A DNA stretch of 10,254 nt from CAZALT01 sp964485515. GTDB lineage: Bacteria > Actinomycetota > Acidimicrobiia > Acidimicrobiales > Acidimicrobilacustridaceae. Every line of letters begins with the position of its first letter. Within the stretch, counting starts at the first letter, position 1. Of this stretch, positions 4,280 to 10,254 are shown in pieces. The stretch is from NCBI GenBank assembly GCA_964485515.1, contig CAZALT010000129.1, positions 1 to 10,254 of the forward strand. The letters run 5' to 3'. The notes below the pieces were generated by a model. That model did no database searches, had not been told where the DNA came from, and was given only the letters and a program-made list of their open reading frames with translations. A program made the translations under genes and the position numbers.

Positions 4280-6463
4280 TCAGCCCTTGAGCAGGAACTC
4301 CGTCGCCTCTTCGTCGGTGAAGACGAGCTCGAGCTCGTCGGCCAGCTCGGGGTGGTCGGCCAGCGTGGGGTCGCGGTCGATGATCGCCTGCGCCACCCCC
4401 CGGGCTCGCACGACCCACTCGCGATCGCGGCGCAGCGAGGCCAGCTTGAGGTCGTTGCGGCCCTTCTGCCGCTCCCCCATCAACGTGCCCTCGCCGCGCA
4501 GGTCCAGGTCGATCTCGGCCAGCTCGAAGCCGTCGGTGGAGCGCACCATCGCCTCCAGGCGCGCCTTGCCATCGGACGTCGACGGATCGGCGACGAGATA
4601 GCAGTAGGACTCGGCCGCGCCTCGGCCGACCCGGCCGCGGAGCTGATGGAGCTGGGCGATGCCGAAGCGGTCGGCGTCGAGGATGACCATGACCGTCGCG
4701 TTCGGCACGTCGACGCCCACCTCGATCACCGTGGTCGACACCAGCACGTCGAGGTCGCCGGATCGGAACGCGCCCATCACGGCCTCCTTGTCGGCCGACG
4801 ACATGCGGCCGTGGAGCAGGGCGAGGCGCAGCCCGGACAGCTCACCGTGCTGCAGCTCCTCGAAGGTCTCCTCGGCCGAGGCCGCCTCGAGCTTCTCGGA
4901 CTCCTCGATGAGCGGACACACCACGTAGGCCTGACGGCCGGCCGCGACCTCGCCTCGAACCCGGTCCCACACTCCGACGACGCCACCCCCGACGACATCA
5001 CCCCCGACGACGCCACCCTCGGTCTGTGCCCAGGTGGTGGCGATCGGCGTGCGGCCCGGGGGCAGCTCGTCGAGCACCGAGACATCGAGATCGCCGTAGA
5101 CCGTCATCGCCGCGGTGCGCGGGATCGGTGTGGCCGTCATGACCAGCACGTCGGGGACCTCCTCGCCCCGACTCTTCTCGCGGAGCGCGGCACGCTGCTC
5201 CACGCCGAACCGGTGCTGCTCGTCGATGACCACGACGCCGAGCGAGCGAAGCTCGATGCCTTCCTGGATGAGGGCATGGGTGCCGATCACGATGTCGACG
5301 GCGCCCGCACCGAGGTCAGCCAGCAGCCGACGGCGTTCGGCCGCTGTGGTGCGGTTGGTGAGCAGCTCGACCCGCAGCGGACGGTCGACCCCTGAGCCGG
5401 CGAACAAGCTGCCGTCGTCGCTGTCGTCGGGAACGGTGAAGCCGTCGAGCAGAGAGCGGATGCCGATGAAGTGCTGCTCGGCGAGCACCTCGGTCGGGGC
5501 CATGAGCGCACCCTGGTGACCTCCTTGCACGGCGGTGAGCAGCGCGGTGACCGCCACGATCGTCTTTCCCGCCCCCACGTCGCCCTGGAGCAGCCGGTGC
5601 ATCGGATGCGGGCGGCCGAGATCGGCGGCGATCTCGGCGTTGGCTCGCTCCTGTGCCCCTGTGAGCGGGAACGGCAGACGGGCCAAGAACGCCGGGACGA
5701 GCGATCCACCCACGTCGTGGACGAACCCCGCCGTGGTGTCCTCGAGGATGCGCTTGCGTTGCACGAGCTCGAGCTGGACGCGGAAGAGCTCGTCGAACAC
5801 GAGCCGCTTGCGTGCCATCTGCGCCACGGCCATCGATTCCGGTAGGTGGATGTCATGGAAGGCTGTGGTGCGGTCGACGAGATCGAACCGCGCCCGGATC
5901 TCATCGGGGAGCGGCTCGGTGAACTCACCGGCACGGCGCAGCGTCTCGGCCATCCACCTCCCGATGTCGGAGCTGTCGACCCCGTGCTTGTCGGACTGCG
6001 GGTACACCGGGATGATGCGGCCGGTCTGGGTGCCGATGAGGTCGACCACCGGGTTGGTCATCTGGCGGGTGCCCCGGAAGTCCTCGAGCTTGCCGAACAG
6101 CACCGCCTCGGTGCCCGGGGTGAGCTGCCGCTCGCGCCACGGCTGGTTGAAGAACGTGACCTTGAGACGCCCCTCGCCATCGGTGACCTTGGCTTCGACC
6201 ATCTTGCGACGGTTGCGGGTCGGGCGGCTCGAGATCGACTCGATGCGCACGACCACCATGGCCTCCTCGCCGACCACGAGGTCGCGGATGCGCGCCTCCC
6301 GGGTGCGGTCGAGGTACCGACGCGGGTAGTAGGTCAGCAGGTCGAACAACGTCACGACACCGACGGCGGTGAGACCCTTCGCCTTCGCCTCACCCACGCC
6401 GTTGAGCTTCGACACGGGGAGGTCGGCGAGACGGGCGAGCGGCTTCGGGTCAGAAGCGGTCAT
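4280..6463 (-). CDS. recG: ATP-dependent DNA helicase RecG
   Basis: RecG remodels stalled forks and Holliday junctions. The 727 residues begin with the wedge/OB region (about 1-200; SKLNGVGEAKAKGL at 18-31, YYPRRYLDR at 45-53). The helicase core follows: QGDVGAGKT (Walker A, 293-301), MAPTEVLAEQH (321-331), DEQHRFG (414-420), TATPIPRT (443-450), STTVIEVGVDVPNA (576-589) and QLRGRVGR (607-614). The C-terminal RecG domain includes DLDLRGEGTLMGERQKG (652-668). The start is ATG at 6463; upstream in-frame sequence is antisense-like, low-complexity residue runs. Two insertions stand out: an Asp/Gly-rich loop near 341-362 and a GGVVGGDVVGGGVVGV stretch (483-498) made by a 15-bp repeat. The gene follows the DAK gene by 16 nt and is surely in the same operon. 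Confidence 0.97.
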   Translation of the reverse strand: MTASDPKPLARLADLPVSKLNGVGEAKAKGLTAVGVVTLFDLLTYYPRRYLDRTREARIRDLVVGEEAMVVVRIESISSRPTRNRRKMVEAKVTDGEGRLKVTFFNQPWRERQLTPGTEAVLFGKLEDFRGTRQMTNPVVDLIGTQTGRIIPVYPQSDKHGVDSSDIGRWMAETLRRAGEFTEPLPDEIRARFDLVDRTTAFHDIHLPESMAVAQMARKRLVFDELFRVQLELVQRKRILEDTTAGFVHDVGGSLVPAFLARLPFPLTGAQERANAEIAADLGRPHPMHRLLQGDVGAGKTIVAVTALLTAVQGGHQGALMAPTEVLAEQHFIGIRSLLDGFTVPDDSDDGSLFAGSGVDRPLRVELLTNRTTAAERRRLLADLGAGAVDIVIGTHALIQEGIELRSLGVVVIDEQHRFGVEQRAALREKSRGEEVPDVLVMTATPIPRTAAMTVYGDLDVSVLDELPPGRTPIATTWAQTEGGVVGGDVVGGGVVGVWDRVRGEVAAGRQAYVVCPLIEESEKLEAASAEETFEELQHGELSGLRLALLHGRMSSADKEAVMGAFRSGDLDVLVSTTVIEVGVDVPNATVMVILDADRFGIAQLHQLRGRVGRGAAESYCYLVADPSTSDGKARLEAMVRSTDGFELAEIDLDLRGEGTLMGERQKGRNDLKLASLRRDREWVVRARGVAQAIIDRDPTLADHPELADELELVFTDEEATEFLLKG
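4973..5017 (-). repeat. 15-bp in-frame tandem repeat inside recG
   Basis: Three 15-bp copies (4973-4987, 4988-5002, 5003-5017) differ by only a few bases; the typical copy is CCCGACGACGCCACC. Being a multiple of three, they encode repeated G-G/D-V-V-G pentads and keep RecG in frame. They fall between the LPPGRTPI segment and the RQAYVVCPLIEESE segment, a region that is short in most RecG proteins. Confidence 0.92.
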
Positions 6464-6479
6464 CTCGACGGTGGGCGAG

Positions 6480-8162
6480 CTACTCGACGCCGAAGAGGTA
6501 CGGGTACAGCGGCTGGCCGCCGTGGTGGACCTCGGCGGTGGCGCCGGGGCGGTTGTCCTGGATCCACAGCTCGATGTGGCGGGTGGTGCCCGCCGACGCC
6601 CCGTCACCCTCGATGATGGTGATGATCTCGTGACGGTCGGTGACCACCCGGTCGAGGAGGTCGGTGCACGCTTGGTCGATCGACGTGCTCACGGCGACGA
6701 CGCCCTCGCGCACGACACCGATGAAGTCGCCCGTCGCGATGGGCCCCGCATCGCAGCTGGAGTCGCGCACCGCCTGCGTGACTTCGGCCGCGATGACCGC
6801 CTCGGCGGTGTCGGTCATCTCGCCGGCGTTGGCCTCGGCCGTGGACTGCGGGTCGTAGGCCAGCAGCGAGGCGAAGCCCTCGGCGATGCTGCGGGTCGGA
6901 ACCACCCGGACGGTCTTGGCGGTCTGGGCGTCGACCTGCTGCGCCACCGCGATGATGTTGCCGTTGTTGGGCAGGAGGACGACCTCGTCGGCGGGTGCGG
7001 CCTCGACGGCGGCGAGCAGATCGGCCGTGGACGGGTTCATGGTCTGGCCGCCGGTGACGATGCCCTGCACGCCCAGCGAGTAGAGGATGCGGCGGACACC
7101 ATCGCCGTTGGCGATGGCGACGACCGCGCACGGCACCTGTTCGCTGGCCGACGCCGGGATCGGTGGGGTCGGTTCGGCCTCGCGGACCCAGCGCTCCTCC
7201 TCGAGCTCGTCGAGCAGGTCCGTGACGCGGATCTTGGTGGGCCGTCCGACGTCGATTCCGGCCTCGACGGCGGCACCGATGTCGTCGGTGTGGATGTGGC
7301 AGTTGAACAGGCCGTCGCCGCCCACGACCACGATCGAGTCGCCGATGGTCGCCCAGATGTCCTTGAACCCGGCCACGGCCTCGTCGGGGGCCTCGAGGAA
7401 GTACATGACCTCGTAGCGGAGATCGGCGATGCTGCCCTCGCCGTGGCCGCCGTGTCCGTCGTGCGCGGCAGCGAGCTCGGCGGACATCGCGGCGAACTCG
7501 GGATCGATGCCGCCACCGACGGCCGGTTCCGGGATGGGTCGATCGGCCACGACGTGCAAGAAGGCGTCGAGGAGCAGCAAGAACCCCGAGCCGCCGGCGT
7601 CGACGACACCGGCCTCCTTCAACACGGGGAGCAGGTCCGGTGTGCGCTCAAGGGACTCGCCGCCGGCCAGGCGGGCCTGCTCGAGGACGGTGACGAGCGC
7701 GGCTCCGGAATCGGCTTCGAGCGCGGCGACGGCCGCTTCGGACGACTCGCGCACCACCGTGAGGATCGTTCCCTCGACCGGGCGTCCGACCGCGGCGTAG
7801 GCCGCGTCGGATGCGGCGGACAAGGCGGCGACGAGCGTCGCCGCGTCGACCTCGGGCCGATCCTTGAAGGCGTTCGACAGCCCGCGCAGCGCGCCCGAGA
7901 GGATGACGCCGGAGTTGCCCCGAGCGCCCATGAGCGAACCGTGCGCGAGCGCCGTGCAGAGCGAGTCCATCTCGTCGGGTGCCGCGTCGACCTCCTCCAT
8001 CACCGACTTCAGGGTGAGCGACATGTTCGTGCCCGTGTCGCCGTCGGGCACCGGGTAGACGTTGAGCCGGTTGATCGGCTCCTTGTGATCGACGAGGGCG
8101 TCGGCGAAGCAGCGGACGACCGAGCGGAGATCGGCCGCGGTCAACTGGTCGAGGGTGGGCAT
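6480..8162 (-). CDS. DAK2 / FakA-like (YloV family) kinase subunit
   Basis: The family binds Mg-ATP and, in Firmicutes, phosphorylates FakB-bound fatty acids to acyl-phosphate. The 560 residues show the expected layout. The N-terminal DhaL-like domain (about 10-205) has NRLNVYPVPDGDTGTNM (31-47), whose aspartates hold magnesium, then GSLMGARGNSGVILS (75-89) and VVDAGGSGFLLLLDAF (186-201). The middle domain carries FNCHIHTDD (286-294), the likely metal-binding HxH. The C-terminal domain has GIVTGGQTMNPST (367-379), LPNNGNIIAVAQQ (397-409) and VVPTRSIAEGFASLLAYDP (420-438). No FakB (DegV) partner lies in the window, so fatty-acid kinase activity is inference. ATG 8162 has no Shine-Dalgarno, but TACCAT lies 8 nt before it. 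It leads an operon with recG and is divergent from the SIMPL gene. Confidence 0.93.
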   Translation of the reverse strand: MPTLDQLTAADLRSVVRCFADALVDHKEPINRLNVYPVPDGDTGTNMSLTLKSVMEEVDAAPDEMDSLCTALAHGSLMGARGNSGVILSGALRGLSNAFKDRPEVDAATLVAALSAASDAAYAAVGRPVEGTILTVVRESSEAAVAALEADSGAALVTVLEQARLAGGESLERTPDLLPVLKEAGVVDAGGSGFLLLLDAFLHVVADRPIPEPAVGGGIDPEFAAMSAELAAAHDGHGGHGEGSIADLRYEVMYFLEAPDEAVAGFKDIWATIGDSIVVVGGDGLFNCHIHTDDIGAAVEAGIDVGRPTKIRVTDLLDELEEERWVREAEPTPPIPASASEQVPCAVVAIANGDGVRRILYSLGVQGIVTGGQTMNPSTADLLAAVEAAPADEVVLLPNNGNIIAVAQQVDAQTAKTVRVVPTRSIAEGFASLLAYDPQSTAEANAGEMTDTAEAVIAAEVTQAVRDSSCDAGPIATGDFIGVVREGVVAVSTSIDQACTDLLDRVVTDRHEIITIIEGDGASAGTTRHIELWIQDNRPGATAEVHHGGQPLYPYLFGVE

Positions 8163-8170
8163 CGTCGGCG

Positions 8171-8176
8171 ATGGTA
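8171..8176 (-). promoter_or_regulatory. probable -10 element of the DAK-recG operon
   Basis: The minus strand reads TACCAT, then 8 nt, then the ATG at 8162. With no Shine-Dalgarno present, this fits leaderless transcription, as seen for rsmD and the zinc-ribbon gene. A recognisable -35 is missing. Confidence 0.45.
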
Positions 8177-8237
8177 CCGATCCCCGAGGACCCCGTGTGG
8201 CCGACCGGCCTTGCCGACCGCTCGAGAGAACCCGGCG

Positions 8238-8263
8238 GGAACCAGGTGGACCCCCGGAGCGTC
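8238..8263 (+). promoter_or_regulatory. ECF-sigma-like promoter of the SIMPL lipoprotein gene
   Basis: GGAACC (8238-8243), a 16-bp spacer, then CGTC followed by A (8260-8264). This matches the general ECF sigma pattern GGAAC-N16/18-CGTC described for actinobacterial envelope-stress factors. The start of transcription would be near 8270, giving a leader of about 50 nt. No TANNNT-type promoter is visible on this strand of the gap. The sigma factor itself is not in the window. Confidence 0.5.
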
Positions 8264-8280
8264 AGAGGTGTGGAGGAACC

Positions 8281-8298
8281 CACCGGGACGGCCCGGTG
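8281..8298 (+). other. perfect hairpin in the SIMPL gene leader
   Basis: CACCGGG (8281-8287) and CCCGGTG (8292-8298) pair around the loop ACGG. The hairpin ends 8 nt before the GGGAGG Shine-Dalgarno. It could stabilise the 5' end of the mRNA or modulate translation; no ligand or partner is evident. Confidence 0.5.
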
Positions 8299-8321
8299 CT
8301 GGACATGGGAGGAAAACCGAC

Positions 8322-9077
8322 ATGAGGTTCAACAGGCGCGGTCTCGCGGGCATGGCGCTCGCCGGGGTGCTGATCACGGGAGCGGCCGCGTGCGGCTCGA
8401 GCCCGGACGTGACCATCGAAGCAAGTCCGGGCCACGGCCCCGATTCGCTCCCCGACGGCATCACCGTCAGCGGCGAGGGCGAGGTGAACGGCAAGCCCGA
8501 CACCCTCACCGCCACCGTGTCCGTGTCGGTCAAGCGCGGCGACGTGGGCACCGCCGTGGCTGACAACGCTGTGGTCGCCACCGCCGTCATCGACGCGGCC
8601 AAGGCGTCGGGGATCGCCGAGGAGGACGTCCAGACGCAGAACTACTCGGTGAACCAGGAGTGGCGGTACCCCGAAGGCGGGTCGCCGGTTCCCGACGGCT
8701 ACCGGGTGACCAACTCCGTCGTCGTGCGGATCACCGAGCTGGAGACCGCGGGCACGGTCATCGACGCCGTGCTCGCCGCCGGCGGCGACGACGTGTCGCT
8801 CAACACCGTGGCCTTCACCCTCGAAGAGGACGGTCCCGCGCTCGAAGCGGCCCGCCAGGCTGCCTTCGAGGACGCCCAGACGAAGGCCGAGCAGTACGCC
8901 GAGCTCTCCGGCCAGGGCCTCGCCGGGGCCGAGGCCATCAGCGATGTGATGGTCCAGGCCGAGCCCTTCTCCTACGTCGGGGCGGCCGTGGCCATGGACG
9001 CCGCCACGTCGACGCCGATCGAGGCGGGGGTGGTCACCACGCGGGTCACGGTCAACGCGCGGTTCGGCATCGGCTGA
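8322..9077 (+). CDS. SIMPL-domain (DUF541) lipoprotein
   Basis: This 251-residue protein begins with a signal peptide (MRFNRRG, a hydrophobic core, then AAAC). C24 is the likely lipid-modified cysteine, although the box has Ala rather than the preferred Leu at -3. The mature part is a SIMPL/DUF541 domain: ITVSGEGEVNGKPDTLTATVSVSV (47-70), then IAEEDVQTQNYSVNQEWRY (98-116), GYRVTNSVVVRI (127-138), DDVSLNTVAFTLEE (156-169), the helix ALEAARQAAFEDAQTKAEQYAEL (173-195) and a final VTTRVTVNARF strand. The family is periplasmic or surface-bound, with BP26-like relatives that assemble into rings; its biochemical role is unclear. The ATG at 8322 follows GGGAGG at 9-nt spacing, the best ribosome site in the window. 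An ECF-like promoter upstream hints at envelope-stress control. A strong hairpin follows the gene. Confidence 0.9.
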   Translation: MRFNRRGLAGMALAGVLITGAAACGSSPDVTIEASPGHGPDSLPDGITVSGEGEVNGKPDTLTATVSVSVKRGDVGTAVADNAVVATAVIDAAKASGIAEEDVQTQNYSVNQEWRYPEGGSPVPDGYRVTNSVVVRITELETAGTVIDAVLAAGGDDVSLNTVAFTLEEDGPALEAARQAAFEDAQTKAEQYAELSGQGLAGAEAISDVMVQAEPFSYVGAAVAMDAATSTPIEAGVVTTRVTVNARFGIG

Positions 9078-9120
9078 TCCGACCAGCACCCGAGGCGCGA
9101 ACAGGACGCCCGCCACGACG

Positions 9121-9170
9121 CGCGGGTGCGAGGGGCTGGGCCAGAACGGCGGCCCAGGCCCTCGCCCGCG
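9121..9170 (+). terminator. long GC-rich hairpin after the SIMPL gene
   Basis: The arms 9128-9142 and 9151-9165 pair over 15 positions with one G-G mismatch, around the loop AGAACGGC. The stem resumes outside with CGCGG (9121-9125) and CCGCG (9166-9170). It begins 43 nt after the SIMPL stop and lies before the rpmB promoter. There is no T-run after it, so it would be a U-less intrinsic terminator, or a 3'-end stabiliser if termination needs Rho. Confidence 0.65.
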
Positions 9171-9187
9171 ATCCCCTCGGTCGGCGA

Positions 9188-9218
9188 TTGTGGCGTCGAG
9201 GCTCGGCGCTGGTAGCTT
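9188..9218 (+). promoter_or_regulatory. candidate rpmB promoter
   Basis: TAGCTT (9213-9218) fits the TANNNT -10 pattern and is followed by a short T-rich stretch. TTGTGG (9188-9193) could be the -35, though the spacer of 19 bp is long. Placement just past the terminator hairpin and about 60 bp before rpmB is sensible. Confidence 0.4.
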
Positions 9219-9236
9219 TTCGAGCCGTTCTCCGCT

Positions 9237-9255
9237 CTCCGCCGCTCGGGCGGAG
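9237..9255 (+). other. hairpin in the rpmB leader
   Basis: CTCCGCC (9237-9243) pairs with GGCGGAG (9249-9255) around a 5-nt loop. It lies 25 nt before the rpmB ATG and 14 nt before the GGAG Shine-Dalgarno (9270-9273). Ribosomal-protein leaders often hold control elements, but nothing here proves one. Confidence 0.45.
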
Positions 9256-9280
9256 CTCGTACACGACCTGGAGCAAGTCA

Positions 9281-9502
9281 ATGGCAGCTATCTGCGAAGT
9301 ATGTGGCAAGAAGCCGTCGTTCGGCATGTCCGTGAGCCACTCGCACCGGCGCACCAAGCGTCGTTGGAGCCCGAACATCCAGCGCGTGCGCGCCGTGGTG
9401 AACGGCTCCACCAAGCGGGTCGACGTGTGCACGTCGTGCCTCAAGGCCGGCAAGATCACCAAAGCCACCAAGTCGGCCCCGTCGACCTCGACCGCCAGCT
9501 GA
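9281..9502 (+). CDS. rpmB: 50S ribosomal protein L28 (zinc-binding form)
   Basis: The 73 residues begin MAAICEVCGKKPSFGMSVSH, followed by SHRRTKRRWSPNIQRVRAVV and RVDVCTSCLKAGKITK, the standard L28 layout. Cysteines C5, C8, C50 and C53 form two CxxC pairs, so this is the zinc-containing (C+) form, like L32 at the other end of the window. The Ser/Thr-rich end (SAPSTSTAS) is a short extension. ATG 9281 is served by GGAG at 7-nt spacing. It shares a transcript with the CSD-like gene 2 nt downstream. Identification is secure. Confidence 0.97.
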   Translation: MAAICEVCGKKPSFGMSVSHSHRRTKRRWSPNIQRVRAVVNGSTKRVDVCTSCLKAGKITKATKSAPSTSTAS

Positions 9503-9504
9503 TC

Positions 9505-9843
9505 GTGCAGGGCGTCGTCAAGTCGTACGACCCCACCTCCGGTGGCGGCACCGTCATCAGCGACGTGTCCCTCGGAGAGTTCGAGATCGCGCCCGGCGCC
9601 CTGCAGGGGTCGTCGTTTCGCATGTTGCGCCAGGGCCAGCGCGTCGTCTGGGACCTCGACGGCAACGGCCAGGCGGCCCGCATCCGCCTCGGCTCCGAAG
9701 AGGACATGGGCACGCCCGGCTTCGAGGTCGCGCCGCCCGCCGACGACCAGCGCCCCCAGGACGGCCCCGACCAGGTCGCCGCCGAACCGACTCCGGCCGC
9801 CGCAAAGGGTGGCTTCTCGTTCGGCAACACGACCCCGGGCTGA
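9505..9843 (+). CDS. cold-shock-domain-like small protein with degenerate RNA-binding motifs
   Basis: This 112-residue protein starts at GTG 9505, giving MQGVVKSYDPTSGGGTVISD, which has the rhythm of a cold-shock OB fold (M-x-G-x-V-K-x-[WY]). Residues 1-65 continue with EFEIAPGALQGSSFRMLRQGQRVVWDLDGNGQAARIRLG, matching the later strands of a CSD. The aromatic RNP1 (GFGFI-like) is replaced by GGGTV and RNP2 (VFVH-like) by EFEIA, so classic RNA stacking is unlikely. Residues 66-112 are a Pro/Ala/Asp-rich disordered tail. The gene follows rpmB by 2 nt, so coupled translation and a ribosome-related or housekeeping role are plausible. Function is otherwise unknown. The longer open frame upstream runs antisense-like through rpmB and is not used. 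Confidence 0.8.
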   Translation: MQGVVKSYDPTSGGGTVISDVSLGEFEIAPGALQGSSFRMLRQGQRVVWDLDGNGQAARIRLGSEEDMGTPGFEVAPPADDQRPQDGPDQVAAEPTPAAAKGGFSFGNTTPG

Positions 9844-9904
9844 TCCCTCCGGACATCGACCGACTCACCGTCGGCGATCGCCCACAGCGGTCGGCCCAAC
9901 TGGT

Positions 9905-9973
9905 CCTATCGATAATGACGATAGGCAGGATCACCGATGTGAACGGCCTCAACTGGCCGTCGGCACCGACGGC
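9905..9973. promoter_or_regulatory. cluster of inverted repeats upstream of pckG
   Basis: Four dyads follow each other: CCTATCG-N7-CGATAGG (9905-9925), TCAC-N4-GTGA (9931-9942), ACGGCC-N6-GGCCGT (9943-9960) and GCCGTCGG-CA-CCGACGGC (9956-9973). The last two share bases and are mutually exclusive as hairpins. The first is AT-richer than its surroundings and looks like a dimeric regulator's operator. The rest of the 212-bp gap (9844-10055) has a weak 5-bp stem at 9860-9874 and no credible small gene. Confidence 0.6.
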
Positions 9974-9978
9974 GTAGG

Positions 9979-9984
9979 TAGACT
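9979..9984 (+). promoter_or_regulatory. candidate pckG -10 element
   Basis: TAGACT fits TANNNT and sits 5 bp after the last palindrome, which would then overlap the -35 region. The expected leader is about 65 nt and ends in a GGAGG ribosome site (10041-10045), 10 nt before the ATG. No recognisable -35 hexamer is present. Confidence 0.35.
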
Positions 9985-10055
9985 GCCGGCCACCGAACTC
10001 TCGCTCAAATGGTCGCGGCCCATCGGGTGTCGGCGACGTTGGAGGTAGTACTGAC

Positions 10056-10254
10056 ATGGCCGGCACCACCAGCAACCAGAAGCTGATCGACTGGGTGAAC
10101 CACTGGGCGGAGATCCTCCAGCCCGACGACATCTACTGGTGCGACGGCTCCGATGAGGAGTACGACCGGCTGTGCGGCGAGCTCGTCGCCGGCGGCACCT
10201 TCCGCAAGCTCGACGAGACGCTGCGCCCCAACAGCTACCTCGCGCTGTCCGATC
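10056..10254 (+). CDS. pckG: phosphoenolpyruvate carboxykinase (GTP), 5' part
   Basis: The first 66 codons are present and the rest lies beyond the window. GTP-type PEPCK interconverts oxaloacetate and PEP with GTP/GDP, the entry to gluconeogenesis. Recognition rests on IDWVNHWAEILQPDDIYWCDGSDEEYDRL (11-39) and GTFRKLDETLRPNSYLALSD (47-66), which match the family N-terminus, including the WCDGS and RPNS(Y/F)LA signatures. The nucleotide- and metal-binding motifs are further on and cannot be seen. The ATG at 10056 has GGAGG 10 nt upstream. It stands alone after a 212-bp gap rich in inverted repeats, consistent with its own regulation by carbon source (inference). Confidence 0.95.
   Translation, partial: MAGTTSNQKLIDWVNHWAEILQPDDIYWCDGSDEEYDRLCGELVAGGTFRKLDETLRPNSYLALSD

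Noticed and set aside
4278..4292. Terminator at the recG stop (GCTCA/TGAGC)
   Set aside because: Five-bp stem overlapping the stop codon, no T-run; too weak to call.
4352..5395. Long plus-strand open frame opposite recG
   Set aside because: It mirrors recG codon structure, has no recognisable domain, and the RecG motifs on the minus strand are complete.
6369..8321. A long plus-strand open frame running antisense to the whole DAK gene and joining the SIMPL gene in frame
   Set aside because: High-GC antisense frames lack stops by codon bias. The DAK protein on the other strand has clear family motifs, and SIMPL has its own signal peptide, ATG and Shine-Dalgarno at 8322.
9931..9942. CRP-like site (TCAC-N4-GTGA)
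   Set aside because: CRP-family sites read GTGA...TCAC. This dyad has the reverse order and only 4-bp arms; kept only as part of the dyad cluster.
1..10254. tRNA, rRNA, insertion sequence, toxin-antitoxin, defence or biosynthetic cluster
   Set aside because: No cloverleaf, transposase, terminal repeats or known system proteins seen on either strand; all genes but the zinc ribbon and CSD-like protein belong to core families.

Overview
The window is about 10.2 kb of high-GC chromosomal DNA made up of housekeeping genes. Three things point to Actinomycetota: the gene content and order, zinc-binding forms of both small ribosomal proteins (L32 and L28), and a GTP-type PEP carboxykinase. The linkage of plsX to rpmF and the small CSD-like gene behind rpmB suggest the Acidimicrobiia (an Ilumatobacter-like lineage). 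That class assignment is inference; the phylum is fairly secure.

Layout, left to right. Bases 1-60 hold a 16-bp tandem repeat cut by the window edge. From 61 to 3802 a minus-strand block runs, in transcription order, rsmD > coaD > a SepIVA/DivIVA-like coiled-coil gene > yceD (DUF177) > rpmF > plsX. The first three genes overlap by 4 bp at TTGA and GTGA junctions. Two gaps of about 140 bp flank yceD. A 154-bp divergent control region (3803-3956) separates rsmD from a plus-strand 60-residue zinc-ribbon gene. A convergent gap with a 9-bp tandem repeat leads to a second minus-strand operon, FakA/YloV-type DAK protein > recG (8162 to 4280). The right part is plus-strand: a SIMPL (DUF541) lipoprotein, a strong hairpin, rpmB with a CSD-like gene 2 nt behind it, and the first 66 codons of pckG.

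How the genes fit together. The left block joins coenzyme A synthesis (coaD), phospholipid precursor supply (plsX), ribosome assembly (rsmD, rpmF, probably yceD) and cell-pole or septum organisation. The DAK-recG pair joins probable acyl-phosphate or fatty-acid kinase metabolism to recombination repair. RpmB, DAK protein, RecG and PlsX are also neighbours in Bacillus (rpmB-yloU-yloV-sdaAB/recG-fapR-plsX), so this is an old conserved neighbourhood.

I found no new multi-gene system, mobile element, CRISPR array, tRNA or rRNA. The less ordinary signals are in the non-coding DNA. They are a 23-bp inverted repeat and a 22-bp direct repeat between the divergent rsmD and zinc-ribbon genes; three starts with a TANNNT hexamer 7-8 nt upstream, as in leaderless mRNAs; an ECF-sigma-like promoter before the SIMPL gene; a chain of inverted repeats before pckG; and three minisatellites, one of which lengthens RecG in frame.
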